Below, piece after piece: positions 10,529 through 20,777 of a DNA stretch of 64,000 bases; within the stretch, counting starts at the first letter, position 1, and every line of letters starts with the position of its first letter. The translations under genes and the position numbers were made by a program. Below the pieces are notes generated by a model. That model made no database searches. It had not been told where the DNA came from and saw only the letters and a list, made by a program, of their open reading frames with translations. Source of the DNA: Nymphaea colorata (taxonomy: Eukaryota; Streptophyta; Magnoliopsida; Nymphaeales; Nymphaeaceae); the NCBI RefSeq assembly GCF_008831285.2, contig NC_045139.1, positions 27,498,808 through 27,562,807 on the forward strand, given 5' to 3'.

Positions 10529-12799
10529 GCTGCCATGAAGGGCCACTTGGATTGTTACAACTATACGTGTCGATTGATTCTAACTGTTTATGTGACACTA
10601 ATCACCCGATTGCTTTACCAAATTGGAGCTGAAGATAGTGTACGTAATGACAAGAGATTTGTTCATAAAGGTTCATCCTATCGTATATGTGTCCTAAAAA
10701 GAATGTTAGGACACAAAGATCGTTCCCCTCATCCAACAATGCTAAGCAAGCCTAAGGTAAGAGGTGGATATGAGTTGCTAATTAAGTAAATTAAAGGATG
10801 AATCCGATTAGATGTCATTTATTAAATCCAAACCAAATTTGATTTTTTAATCAAATATTAAAATTTTTCTATATCCGAATTTTCAAAATAGTTCCATCGG
10901 ATATTGGATGCAAATCAGACATATAAACGTCCCTACCCAAACAGCTTTATGAAAACATTGTTTTTTGATTGTCATCTACATGCCTTTTAAAATTGTTTAT
11001 AAAGTGTTTGTTGTTGAGTCTGATGACTTGACCCTTTGAAAAATGAAAGCAGTACTCATAGTCATGGCTAAGTTACGTTCTATTTTTCCATATCGATCAT
11101 ATGTATTTATTTTGTGTCCAAATTCGAGGTTGAATAAACGGGTCGACACAGGTGAAAGAACACACACACATATATATAACCATTCATGAATCCCTGGAAT
11201 GGGTTTCTCATGGGTAGGGATTGGTAGGGCCTCAGAGAAAGCAGTAGGCATGCAAGCCCTTCAGATTTGAGTTGGATGCAGCCTTTACCTGGTTCAACTA
11301 ATTGGATTTGGATTCAAACTCACCTTTGGACTGACCTTTTGAGAAGCAAACCTAAATCCAACCAGGGGTCTGGAGTCACATGTGGGCATGTGCGGGCAAT
11401 TGCCTGCATGGTCCCATAAAATTTTTTTATTTACATATTGGTTGTCCCTAAAATTTTGCATATTTATATATAACATGCCTCTCAAGCATATGGCGAGTGC
11501 CCCTTCACCAAATATGTCTGGCTCTGCCACTAGATCCAACTAACATCAGAACCGACATTCATATATAATGTGCTTAAATCTTTATCCAGTCCCAGTCAGG
11601 TTTCATTCTCATGCGATGGAACTATATATCGAATTCAAACCTGATTAATTACCAGATTGAAACTATTTTTACCGGATCCAGGTAAACAAATTTGAAATTA
11701 GGTCTGTAATCAGTTATACCTGACCCGTTTACATCTTACAAAGGAGCGTTGGTGTGAAATCGAATGAGCAGTAGCCAATAGGTTTTTCTACCACTACCCC
11801 CTATAGGAGGACTATGCTTTCCTTGCACAAGAGAGAGAGAGAGAGAGTATGCAAAGATTCACTTGTTGTATTATTAGAATTAGGAAGTTTAACTAGTCAA
11901 TTTTACACCATGAAACACTAACTAATTTCCTTTAAATTTCAGATAAGATAGGAGCCTCCATTGCATCAGGAACATTCTACTATCCACTAACTAGTGCTGG
12001 CCGGTATGGGGTTGTTTAGCAGCAAGAACACATTCTGTGAGTATTCTATGAATTTCTAGATTCACGAAACACAACCCCAAGGTATCCTTGGCGCAGAATT
12101 ATTCAGGAGGCCCCTCACATATTCTACAAAATCATTACTTTAAATGAATGTGTATTTTTTGTCGATCAAGCTTTAAGATATAATTTGCATACCTTTTCCA
12201 AAAAAGAAAAAAGAAGAAAATGCAGTTTGCTTGTATTTTCATGTAATTATGACGGCATAATTTTAAAATACCAAAAAAATATTTTGCAATTTTACCAATT
12301 TTTAGCACCTGAAAAATCATGCATGCTTTCCTGTTCATGATAACCCACTGTTATTAACGATTGAATTAATCACGACGAATGAATAGAGTAAAATGTTTTG
12401 TTACAGCAAAGCGGGTTACATGTATATTTATGAAAGATCACGGTTTAGGGGAATTCGTCATCAAATTTACAAGAGAGCAAATAACAAGATTTACATAAAA
12501 GATCTGCCCCCACTAGGTCATAAGCCATGTTCGATCCTCCTAATAAAGGCAATGGTTAGAGGAACTTATTTTCAACATTTACAACAAAATGGATCCATTT
12601 TCCAGAAGATATAAAAACGTTGGAAAATAATGCTTAAACATTAGTCTTCGTTCAATAAATGTTTTTGAAGCTTTTCTGGCCCGCATCCATATCCCATTGA
12701 AGGTGTTTGATTACTTCAAATAAAATCAGAAGTTAGCTAGGTGATCTGAGATCTTAGGCTCTTAGATCTCACAATGTCAAATCCTGAACTTTTAGTAAA
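10529..12799. other. upstream region of the thaumatin-like gene, no gene found
   Basis: 10670-10790 (TCCTATCG to GAGTTGCTAATTAAG) is repeated in diverged form upstream of the second exon-1 copy at about 13640-13800, so it is ancestral promoter sequence. 11380-11540 contains a phrase ending TCTGGCTCTGCCACTA, resembling a common dispersed plant repeat. A (GA)n run lies at 11829-11848. The short open frames have no recognised similarity. Confidence 0.5.
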
Positions 12800-13386
12800 T
12801 ATCTTAAATCCTTTGTTTGATAATTAAACGCATGGACTACAATATGAATTTGTCGTATTTGCATCGTTAAGTCAATTCGTGGATCTTAAGTGAAACTTCT
12901 TCTTCTCTCACTAGAAATCCAAAGAATGATAAAGATCTTAAACTTGTAAAACTCTATTTACAGTTTACTAGAACTATGAATTTAATGTGAACTCAATGGT
13001 AGGCCACACCCTTAAAAATAAGATCCACTGTAGCCAAACACCACAGAATACGTACAGCTTTAAGTAAAAGTAACTGATATTGACAGAATTTTGATTTTTA
13101 CTCATGATGAAGGTCGTGTTACATACGTAATAGAGTTATTTTTGACAAATATAGCTCAAACTTAAAATTTCTCTTTTAAGATTAAATCACTCACATATAT
13201 TTTGGAGCCACAACGGCCCTCTCTCTCATGCTGACATGTTGACAGACATGGGCTTGCGTTTTCTTGAAAAACAACTCTCTATCTTGTTAAATGTTTGATC
13301 TTCAGCACTTCAATGAGGAGATTTATTCAAAAAGTTGTCATTATGTACATATATAGTTATCAGTTATCAAGGATCTCTAAGCCAAA

Positions 13387-13445
<59 letters not shown>

Positions 13446-13560
13446 CTGCAATGAAGAGCAAAGCGAAAGAAGCAACCAGCAATCCAGCCATTGATGCGCC
13501 TTTGTATAGACACCACGGAGGGTCACTTGGATTCTTTAACACCAAATCTATTGCTTCCTA
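12800..13560 (-). pseudogene. thaumatin-like copy 2: promoter, exon 1 and intron only
   Basis: Minus-strand paralogue of the first exon and intron of the gene at 8943-10461. Exon 1 (13446-13491) reads MAGLLVASFALLFIA, similar to MAPLLVAAFTVLFIA. The intron matches through blocks such as TTTAATGTGAACTC (about 12975), AAACTTAAAATTTCTC (13155) and AACTCTCTATCTTGTTAAATG (13272). It has lost one G at the donor (GCAGTCTC instead of GCAGGTTTC), which shifts the splice phase, and no exon 2 lies at lower coordinates. It cannot make a thaumatin-like protein. Confidence 0.8.
13387..13445. repeat. (CA)n(TA)n(GA)n microsatellite
   Basis: About 20 bp CA, 21 bp TA and 18 bp GA, adjoining exon 1 of thaumatin-like copy 2 at the same place as the microsatellite of the intact gene. 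Confidence 0.95.
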
Positions 13561-14053
13561 ATACACTAGGTTCATATACCAAATTATTGGATTTGAAGAT
13601 AGTGTGGACAATGATTTAAGAATTTTTTTCCTAGAGATGCTGACCTTATTAGCTATATATTTTTGTATTCAACCATCCCATCTTAAGTTTTTCAAATTCA
13701 ACGTTTTCCTTTTAAATGTTTGGAGACATCCAGCCGATCTCATCCCAAAATGTCAACATTGCTCAAGATAGGAGGTCGATATGTATTTGCTAATTGAGAA
13801 AAAGAACGCGAACTTCACTCTTATTTATACCACATATATATATATATACGTAGATGAGTTTTTCTTTTTGAACCTTTAACTTTTTAAGAGAGCTAGCCTA
13901 TGGAAGAACTGACCACTCAGATGAAAAGCCTAGTATGTCCAATAACTTAGAAAACGATAAACATTATTTTTTTAGAAGTGCAACTAGAATTTTATAAGAC
14001 CAACGGATAGGTAATCGATCTTAAAACTGCTTATTAAGTTTTTCATTGTTCAA
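13561..14053. other. duplicated promoter flank
   Basis: 13640-13800 resembles 10670-10790 upstream of the intact gene. The rest is AT-rich with a short (TA)n run at 13836-13850. No gene seen. Confidence 0.5.
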
Positions 14054-14341
14054 TTTCAAAAGTCGATGGGAACTGAACAAAAGAATCTCAACTGCGATAA
14101 AACACCAAACAGTGAGTGAATTGAACTTAATCGATTCTCATTAATTCAATTACAGATTTTATTGTATAGGGTGTTACAAGATCAAGATAAGATTCCACAT
14201 AGATTGAGACATACAAATTTTGAAATTGAGTCTTGTCTTTCCTCAAGCTACTCCTGAATGATCTTTGATAGATCTTGAAATAGCGAGCTGCGATAATGAT
14301 CATCTTCCTTAACACGGCCTGCCAATCTCAGCGGGCAATGG

Positions 14342-14797
14342 TGTAACACCCCAGAAATTTAGTCCCGTATCGAAGACTATGAGAGAACTTCAAGGGCTTA
14401 TAAACGGGAATCATTAATGAGATGATTGCCCTGGTTTTTAGCCTTTTTGATGCTGGAACTGAAACTACTAGGGGGCGCGTTGGGATCCGCCAAACCAGGG
14501 GCCCGAGCCCAAGAGTGGGTCATGTTGTTACAGTGGTATCAGAGCAGTTTCAACACTCGAACCTAAGGTCCCTCACACGCGGATGCGTGTGCCTCAAGAG
14601 GGGTGGATTGTAACACCCCAAAAATTATCTCGTATCGAAGATTATGAGAGATCTTCAAGGACTTATAAAAGGGGATCATTAATGAGATGATTGTCCTGGT
14701 TTTTAGCGTTTTTGAGGCTGGAGCCAAAACTGCTAGGGGGTGATTTGGGATCCGCCAAACTAAGGGTCCGAGCCCAATAGTGAGTCAGGTTGTTACC
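14342..14797 (+). mobile_element. complete TRIM (terminal-repeat retrotransposon in miniature)
   Basis: A 456-bp non-coding LTR element. The left LTR is 14342-14532 (191 bp, TGTAACACCCC to TGTTACA) and the right LTR is 14609-14797 (189 bp, ending TGTTACC). The 76-bp interior starts with a primer-binding site TGGTATCAGAGC (14534-14545) and ends with a purine-rich tract AAGAGGGGTGGAT (14596-14608). The element is flanked by a perfect 5-bp target duplication AATGG (14337-14341 and 14798-14802). The LTRs differ at roughly a dozen or more positions, so the insertion is not very recent. It needs enzymes from other elements to move. Confidence 0.95.
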
Positions 14798-14802
14798 AAT
14801 GG

Positions 14803-15660
14803 AGAATGCCCAGATCGTGTCTAAACTCCTAAAATGCACTAGTAGTCAAGGGCTTTGTTAATCTATTAGTGATTTTCTCTTTTGAGCCAGCAAACTGAAT
14901 TTCAATATGACCTTTCTTCACATGGTCTCTCACAAAGTGAAAGAGATTGACTTCCACATGTTTAGTTCAAGCATTAAAAAATGGGCTTGTTGCTAGATCA
15001 AGAGCTCCTATTGGTGTTTTGTTAGGTGAGAACCCCAGCTCGTTTAAAACTGTTTGGACCCAAAGAGGTTAGCAGGACATGCATATTGTAGAGCACCTAC
15101 AACGCTCCTATAGAAGCTTGCATCTCTATAGAAATCCCTTCTCTTTATGATTTCATGCTGGAACTCATGGGAATGGTGGTAGCCTTAGCCAATTCCATCT
15201 TGGCTCGTTTCAGAAGATTGACCAATTAATTTTTCTGCCCAAAAAATATTTTGTCTTCCTTATACATCCGTGCCTAAGAAATAGGTCAATCGGCCCAAAT
15301 CATTGATTGAAAATGAACTTCTAGCTGGTTTATAATTTTGCAACTGCCAAGTCCTCTTATCACTAGAATATCATTTACATACACAAGAATGTAAGTATTT
15401 GATGTACTACAGACAAATAAAGATGGATCTGACTGAAAAACATTAAACCCTTGACTTTGAGAAATTCACTGAGTCAAGTGTACCACACACGAGGGGTTTG
15501 TTTAAGTCTGTATATGGCCTTCACCAGCTTACATACATGGTTTGAATATTTAGTATCTTCACATCCATACGGTTGAGTCATACACACTTCCTGGGTTAGC
15601 ATCCCATTGAGTATGACAACACCAAAATCTAGTTGCCTTATGTTCCGAAGTGGGCGGCAA
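14803..15660 (-). pseudogene. copia reverse transcriptase and RNase H (element B)
   Basis: Decayed minus-strand copia domains. Near 14880-15080 are RNase H pieces with KHVEV, HFVRDHVKKGHIEIQF and GFSPNKT-like blocks. Near 15365-15395 is the reverse transcriptase box YILVYVNDILV (family YVDD, here YVND). Near 15490-15620 are YRLKQ and ATLNGMLTQEVCMTQP-like blocks. Many frameshifts and stops. It ends at the N-terminal side of reverse transcriptase. Confidence 0.8.
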
Positions 15661-16134
15661 TGGACATTAGGATTTGCATGGTGGTCGGTTTTCTAATTGA
15701 ACTGAAACTTAATAAAATGACCCTTAATGTAGCAATCACACATGCCTACATTTGCACATCAACATACACTCACAAACCAATTTTTTATGCATTTGATGAT
15801 ATTGTTATTGAATATGAACTTGCAATTACCAGTTACCACCATTGGCAATTCAGTGAATTAAGATCAAAGACTTCCATCAATTAGCTAGTCTTTGTTATAA
15901 CAACTTTTTTTTTTTATTTGATGATATTGTTATTGAATATGATCTTTCAATCACCACCAACAAAGATGCACATTCTAAAGATGGCTCAGGAGTCTGGTAA
16001 GGAGGGATCAGCCGATTAGGGTTGGTGACACATATGGAAGAAAACTTAGCATACATTCCCTATAGAAGATCTGCTGTTACCATCACAAAACGGTAGTTCA
16101 AAATATTCTACTGTCACCATCATAAAATCATACT
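15661..16134. other. unassigned; contains a 27-bp direct repeat
   Basis: An exact 27-bp repeat starting ATTTGATGATATTGTTATTG occurs at 15791-15817 and 15916-15942. No coding similarity was recognised. It may be intron of the PP2C fragment that follows on the minus strand. Confidence 0.5.
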
Positions 16135-16639
16135 TCCGAATAATGCAATATGCGGCAATATTGGCCAATATCTTTTCCATCACGGCATATAATAGCACAA
16201 GAGTCACCAACATTTGGAACAAGCAAACGATCTCCAACAAGAACAGCAGTTGATGCTGTCGAGCCCCCATCTCTGTGCTGACTATTCTCTAACTTCAGAA
16301 AATCAGGATATGTCTGGTTGTATCTGCAGGAGCCAAATAAAGTATAACTATACGAGCAACCAAATATAGGGCTGCACAACGAGTCGAGCCAACTCGGGCT
16401 CGACTCGAACTCACTCGAGAAAGCTCGGCTCGAGCTCGACTCATTTATAAATGAGTTGAGTTCGAGCTCACACTTAAACTCGAAACTATAAATGAGTCGA
16501 GTTTCTAATTGCAAGAACTCGAATCATTTAAACTCGACTCGACTCGTTATTTAACTAAATCATATAAACCTGTTCCTCAAACCGGTTCAGTGGTTTAGGA
16601 TTAAAACTGTTTACTGAGTTCCAACATATATGTACGTCT

Positions 16640-16975
16640 TTATCTTCTGTCTTTCAAACTAATCTCTCTCTTCCGTCTGCTCTTTCTTTTCTCGACTTCT
16701 CATCTACCCTCTTTCGTCGACCACAACGACCAGACGAGAGACGCAATGCTTTGCCTTTGGTCTTTCGTGTTCCGTCTCTAGTCTCTTCCGTCTACCATCT
16801 TCCTTCCCGTCTGGCGTCTTCCCTCTTCCATCAACCACATGACTACCTTTTTAGGCTCTTCACCTGCTCACTGCCACATGGCCTGCACAAGCAAGGCAGC
16901 ATCACCATCCGGCATCCTGCATCCAGCCATAGGCCACCGGCCCACCGGCATTCTGGAGGTAAGATCGAGTGCTTT
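16640..16975 (+). other. possible captured 5' exon inside the hAT
   Basis: A pyrimidine-rich stretch (TCTTCCGTCT repeats, 16650-16850) followed by more balanced sequence that ends in CTGGAG|GTAAGATC at about 16959-16966, a good plant donor site. It looks like a 5' UTR or first exon that could splice to the HIRA exon at 17220. The frame from the ATG at 16878 would not continue into the HIRA frame. This is inference only. Confidence 0.3.
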
Positions 16976-17219
16976 GGTTTCTGTTTTTGCTGTTTTATGA
17001 GCTGCATTTGGGAGGAGGAAGTGTTTATAAGCGCCGAATATTGTCTTTTATGTTCCTGCTATATTCCTGTATCCTGCTATTTAGTTGATGTCATTGATTA
17101 ATGGCTTTGTCTCTATGGTGATCTTGTTAGCAATGTGTGTACAATATAGATAGTCTAGAGACTCCCTACTTAACAACATCAGATTCTGATATCTATATGA
17201 TATGAAATGATTGTTACAG

Positions 17220-19838
17220 GACTTTGACCGATGATGGTGTGCAGACCAGGGCACATCTGGAAGCACAACTTGCATCTTCCTTAGCTTTGAAATCACCTAA
17301 TGAGTATCGCCAATGCCTCCTCTTCTATATCCGATTTCTTGCCAGGTTATTACATTGTTATATTTTTATATTTTGAATGTTTCTTTTCATGTAAAGGTAA
17401 ACCTTTTTTCCTGCATTAGATCATCTGGTGGTTGTTTTTATTATCCTTTCCTAGTCACTCTTACCAAATTGGTACTCTCAAATTTCTGTGTAACTACCCA
17501 AGGATGTTATTGATACTTCTAACTATCTTTGCTGATATCTTACTGCAGGATTAAAATGAATTTCGTCCTGACAAAGCTACTTGTGCCATGGTCCCCTTCA
17601 CATGTCCATGATTCTTTTTTTTTTTAAAAAAAGAAAAATAGATTGCTGGAGGACAAGTGGTTGGATGATTGTTTTTCTCAAGGGATGTGCTTATATTTTC
17701 TAAGATCAGAGCATAATTATTTGTTGATCAGAAGATGGTAACGAAAGAATATCGTGTAGCTTGGTTTAACTTTATATTTTCTTAATGCTTTTGTTATGGC
17801 CTCATTCATTATTTTGTTTTTGTTCTAGGTTCTCTCATCATTAAAATCAGGTGACACTTTTTTCACTTTTCATCACAATAAGCTGTCATTTCATGAAGTT
17901 CCAGTTTTCCACTAGTAATTATCCTTCAATTTCATGACATAGTCTGCCCTTTGGAAAAAGGAGGCTGGGGGTGGGACGTTTAGTTGATAATAGATGATGA
18001 AATTGTTAAAAATTGTTTTTTTCACTAATCAAGTGTTACTTTTGTTGACTATGATATCTTCTGTGTTAGAAAATGAAATAAAAGTGTGAGCTATTTATTA
18101 GTGATATACAGGAATGCAATGTCCATGCACTTATCTAGACAAAGTGATGATTCATGATCACTTAAAAGGGCTGCTGAAAAAGCCATCATCGAAGCAGTAT
18201 TTATCAACCAAATCCTGCCAATCTGGAAACTGTCAAGTTCATTTGATAGAATTGTCACTGAATTGGCAATTCAACTGAGAAGGCTATAAACTGATGAATC
18301 TCTTTAGTTTGATGGAAGTCCTCACTGAATTCAGGAATAAATGAGGGGATAATCTTACCCATGAATTTTATATAGGTATATGTGGAAGTGACTGCATTAT
18401 TAAATTGACTACACATATTACGTCATTTACTGGTCAAGTGACAATCCTTCATCTCATTTCACTGATTAGCAGCTCATGCTTACTGTTCGCCCTAAAAATA
18501 ACTAGAATGCAGGGCTTGGCTTGTCTGGTTCTTCAATGATTTTCTTTTTGTTTGCATGATAGGGTCCTATAAATTAGTTCTCTCCTTATAACAGTGGTGG
18601 ATATCATATTCTTCTACTTTGGCTCAACGCACTCCAGAATTGGGGCTTGAATATCTTTATGTTAGTCATTCTCCAACATTTTGCTATCCGGCAAGCTGAA
18701 TTTGCTTAGCTTCTTCAATAAAAGTAGTGAAAAACAGACTCCAACTCTCTGTCTCATTTGTTATGGGTTTTTGATATCACAATGGCTCGATAAAAATATT
18801 AACAGGAAAGGTAACAAAACAACTCTACCTTATGAGACTGGTTCATCCGGTACATGTTAAAATCTGCTTGACGAGGTGCTGATGGTCGATCTGACTCTGA
18901 TAATTTCTTGTTTCTGTCATTTTATTGTTCAGAGAAGAATTTGGCTTTGTAGGTACCAAATTTTAAAGCCGGTCTGGCATCCACGAAAGTAATTTATCCA
19001 GATGTATCAAAGATGGTCATTTATGATCCAAGACTAAAACCTGGTATGGACATATTGTCAATTTGATGTCATTTATGTGAATCAATGCAGCATAGTGAGT
19101 ATTTGTGCAACCTTGCTCATTCTTGTTTGTGGTCAACAAAATTTTAAGCTATTTGCTGAAAAGTTATATTCTGCTGCATAATCCATAACATTAATGTGAA
19201 ATTATCTCTTTCACTGTTTCACAATGTTAATACATTGTGCTATTCTTGATTTTGTTACAAGAGAATTGCTTTTCTAACAGAAAGAGAAAAAGTTTGGGGA
19301 ACGTTTTGCAGTTCTTTTGTTTATGTTATTTTTTTTTTGTTTTCAAACAGGGAAGCAGATGAGTCATGCTTGAGAGAAATTTCTTGGTCCTCCCACTAGC
19401 ATGGTTGATTCTGCTTCTATACTGCAAAACCCTGCATGGGATCCTGTTGTGCTTGTAAAACATCATTCACCAATATTTCTGTTTGTGTGTCTCCTATCAA
19501 ACATGTTCATGCATGTGCACACGTGGCAAGGCACTCACAGACACATATAGGCACACATGAATAGGTGTAGACATGCACATGTATTCAACAGGATGCAAGT
19601 TTTCTAGAACCAGAGCCTACCACTTGTTTTGATGCTTTTGCTGTTGTGAATGAAGGGAATGAAAAAGCCCAAACTCCTTAGAGAAGACATCCTTCCAGCA
19701 ATGGCATCAAGCAAAAAAGTGCAGCGACTTCTCAATGAGTTGATGGATCTGCTGTCCGAGTATTACAACAATGCCAAGGAGACAAACACTGAGCAGGGAG
19801 ATTCAGTGCTTTCTAAGCATGAATCTGCAAATTTTTGA
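17220..19838 (+). pseudogene. HIRA: HIRA histone chaperone, last three exons, captured
   Basis: C-terminal end of plant HIRA, the WD-repeat chaperone that deposits histone H3.3. Exon a is 17220-17345 ([20 protein letters not shown], then [10 protein letters not shown]). Exon b is 19351-19454 (EADESCLRE, then FLGPPTSMVDSAS and NPAWDPVVL). Exon c is 19656-19838 ([20 protein letters not shown], then [15 protein letters not shown], ending at TGA). Splice sites are consensus (ACAG/GTTATT, AACAG/GTAAAA, GAAG), and phases join correctly across both introns. A short deletion in exon b, after CLRE, shifts the frame. Retained introns show capture at DNA level, not retroposition. The WD repeats and Hira core are absent. 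Confidence 0.85.
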
Positions 19839-19938
19839 GTATGCTGCATTTGTGCTCTCTAAATCCATTTCCAAACTAACATATTTACCCTTGCTTCCCA
19901 TTGTAATATGGCTGAAGAAACTACAAATTGAGCATCAG

Positions 19939-20102
19939 GTAATTTGCAATGTGAGCCAAAAAAGCAAGCTAAACGAGTTATAATTTGCAATGTGAGCCAT
20001 AAAAGCAAGCTAAACGAGTTATAATTTGCAATGTGAACCAAAAAACAAGCTAAACGAGCTATAATTTGCAATTTGAACCAAAAAACAAGCTAAACGAGTT
20101 AA
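19939..20102. repeat. about 41-bp subterminal tandem repeat, four copies
   Basis: Four units of the type TAATTTGCAATGTGARCCA followed by AAAAAGCAAGCTAAACGAGT. They sit inside the right arm of the hAT element and pass into shorter CGAGTTAAA repeats. Subterminal repeats of this kind are transposase-binding sites in studied hAT elements; here that is inference. Confidence 0.85.
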
Positions 20103-20777
20103 ATGCCTAAATGAGTTAAAACGAGCAAGTTAAACGAGTTAAATGCCCAAACGAGTTAAAACGAGCGAAACGAGTTAATTAGTTAAATGAGTTGATGACT
20201 AATGAGTTAATTGAGCTAAACGAGTCGAGCTCGAGCTCGACTTTGTGTAGTCGAGTTGAGCTCCAGGTTGTTATAAGAAGCTCGGCTCGAGTTCGAGCCG
20301 AGCTCGAGCTCAAGTATTTTTAGCTGAGTCGAGCTCGAGCTGGCCAAGCTCGGGCTTGGCTCGGCTCGTGTGCAGCCTAACCAAATACAGCTTTTAGACA
20401 ATAGTAAATTTGCAATTAAAATCAAAAGCATGAGCACCTCTGGCTGCTTTAGTATTGCTGATGAACTCCGATGTTTGATCAAGGTTCTAGATTCTACTTT
20501 ATGTACTCAGCTGCTTGTGCACCACTATGCCCTGAAATATGCACATATATAAATTAATGCAGAATCCTTTGGGGATGTTGGATAGAAAATTTCCGATGAC
20601 TTAATTTGAAAATCAGCAAAATCGAGAGTCACTAGCATATAAAACCTGTACAAGAAAAATGAAAAGGTTCAGCTGAATAAAGATGAATAGACTAAACACA
20701 AATAGGCTAACTCTGTTTGCTATAATTTTTCATAATCGAAGTAAAAACTTTAAAAGAGAAAGCAGTTGCAAACTCAC

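Larger units (their letters stand above)
14054..15660 (-). mobile_element. copia element B, 3' half, interrupted by a TRIM
   Basis: Minus-strand copia containing an LTR (about 14054-14330, on the plus strand TGGGAACTG to CCAATCTCA), then RNase H and reverse transcriptase up to about 15660, where it ends in mid-domain. The LTR matches 57084-57340 (shared blocks GTGAGTGAATTGAA and CATACAAATTTTGAAATT), so it belongs to the same family as copia element F. Gag, protease and integrase are absent here. Confidence 0.75.
16367..20379. mobile_element. hAT-superfamily element carrying HIRA exons (Pack-hAT-like)
   Basis: A 4,013-bp element. The left end starts TAGGGCTGCACAACGAGTCG and the right end, reverse-complemented, starts TAGGCTGCACACGAGCCGAG. 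It is flanked by a perfect 8-bp target duplication ACCAAATA (16359-16366 and 20380-20387), diagnostic of hAT. Both subterminal regions are packed with GAGCTCGA/CGAGTTAAA repeats. It encodes no transposase. The interior has a plant-gene-like 5' block (about 16640-16960) and the last exons of a HIRA gene on the plus strand. A decayed hAT transposase lies nearby at 21640-23760, but I cannot show it is the same family. Confidence 0.92.
16135..20531 (-). pseudogene. PP2C-type protein phosphatase fragment, two exons split by a hAT
   Basis: Minus-strand fragment of a plant PP2C Ser/Thr phosphatase. The upstream exon (20531 to about 20440, after a TTTCAG acceptor) reads HSGAQAAEYIK, where the family has HGG.RAAEYVK, then in a shifted frame EFISNTKAA. 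The downstream exon (16323 to about 16150, after CTCCTGCAG) reads [19 protein letters not shown] and [20 protein letters not shown], matching the family's RDAGSTASTA and ANVGDSRAV. The first exon has an in-frame stop and indels, and the metal-site Gly of DGHGG is Ser. Only these two consecutive exons were seen. The hAT element occupies the intron between them. Confidence 0.8.

Noticed and set aside
10315-10632. Plus-strand frame with a poly-Tyr/Ile and Arg-Glu tract
   Set aside because: Translation of the (TA)n(GA)n microsatellite antisense to thaumatin-like exon 1.
14534-14545. tRNA-like sequence TGGTATCAGAGC (also at 2932, 35399 and 60731)
   Set aside because: These are retrotransposon primer-binding sites complementary to initiator tRNA-Met, not tRNA genes; no cloverleaf surrounds them.
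17313-17513. Open frame in the HIRA region and the 70-codon frame at 19771
   Set aside because: Out-of-frame shadows overlapping HIRA exons and introns.
19939-20102. CRISPR-like regular repeats
   Set aside because: Units are directly adjacent without unique spacers, in a plant transposon arm; simple tandem repeat.
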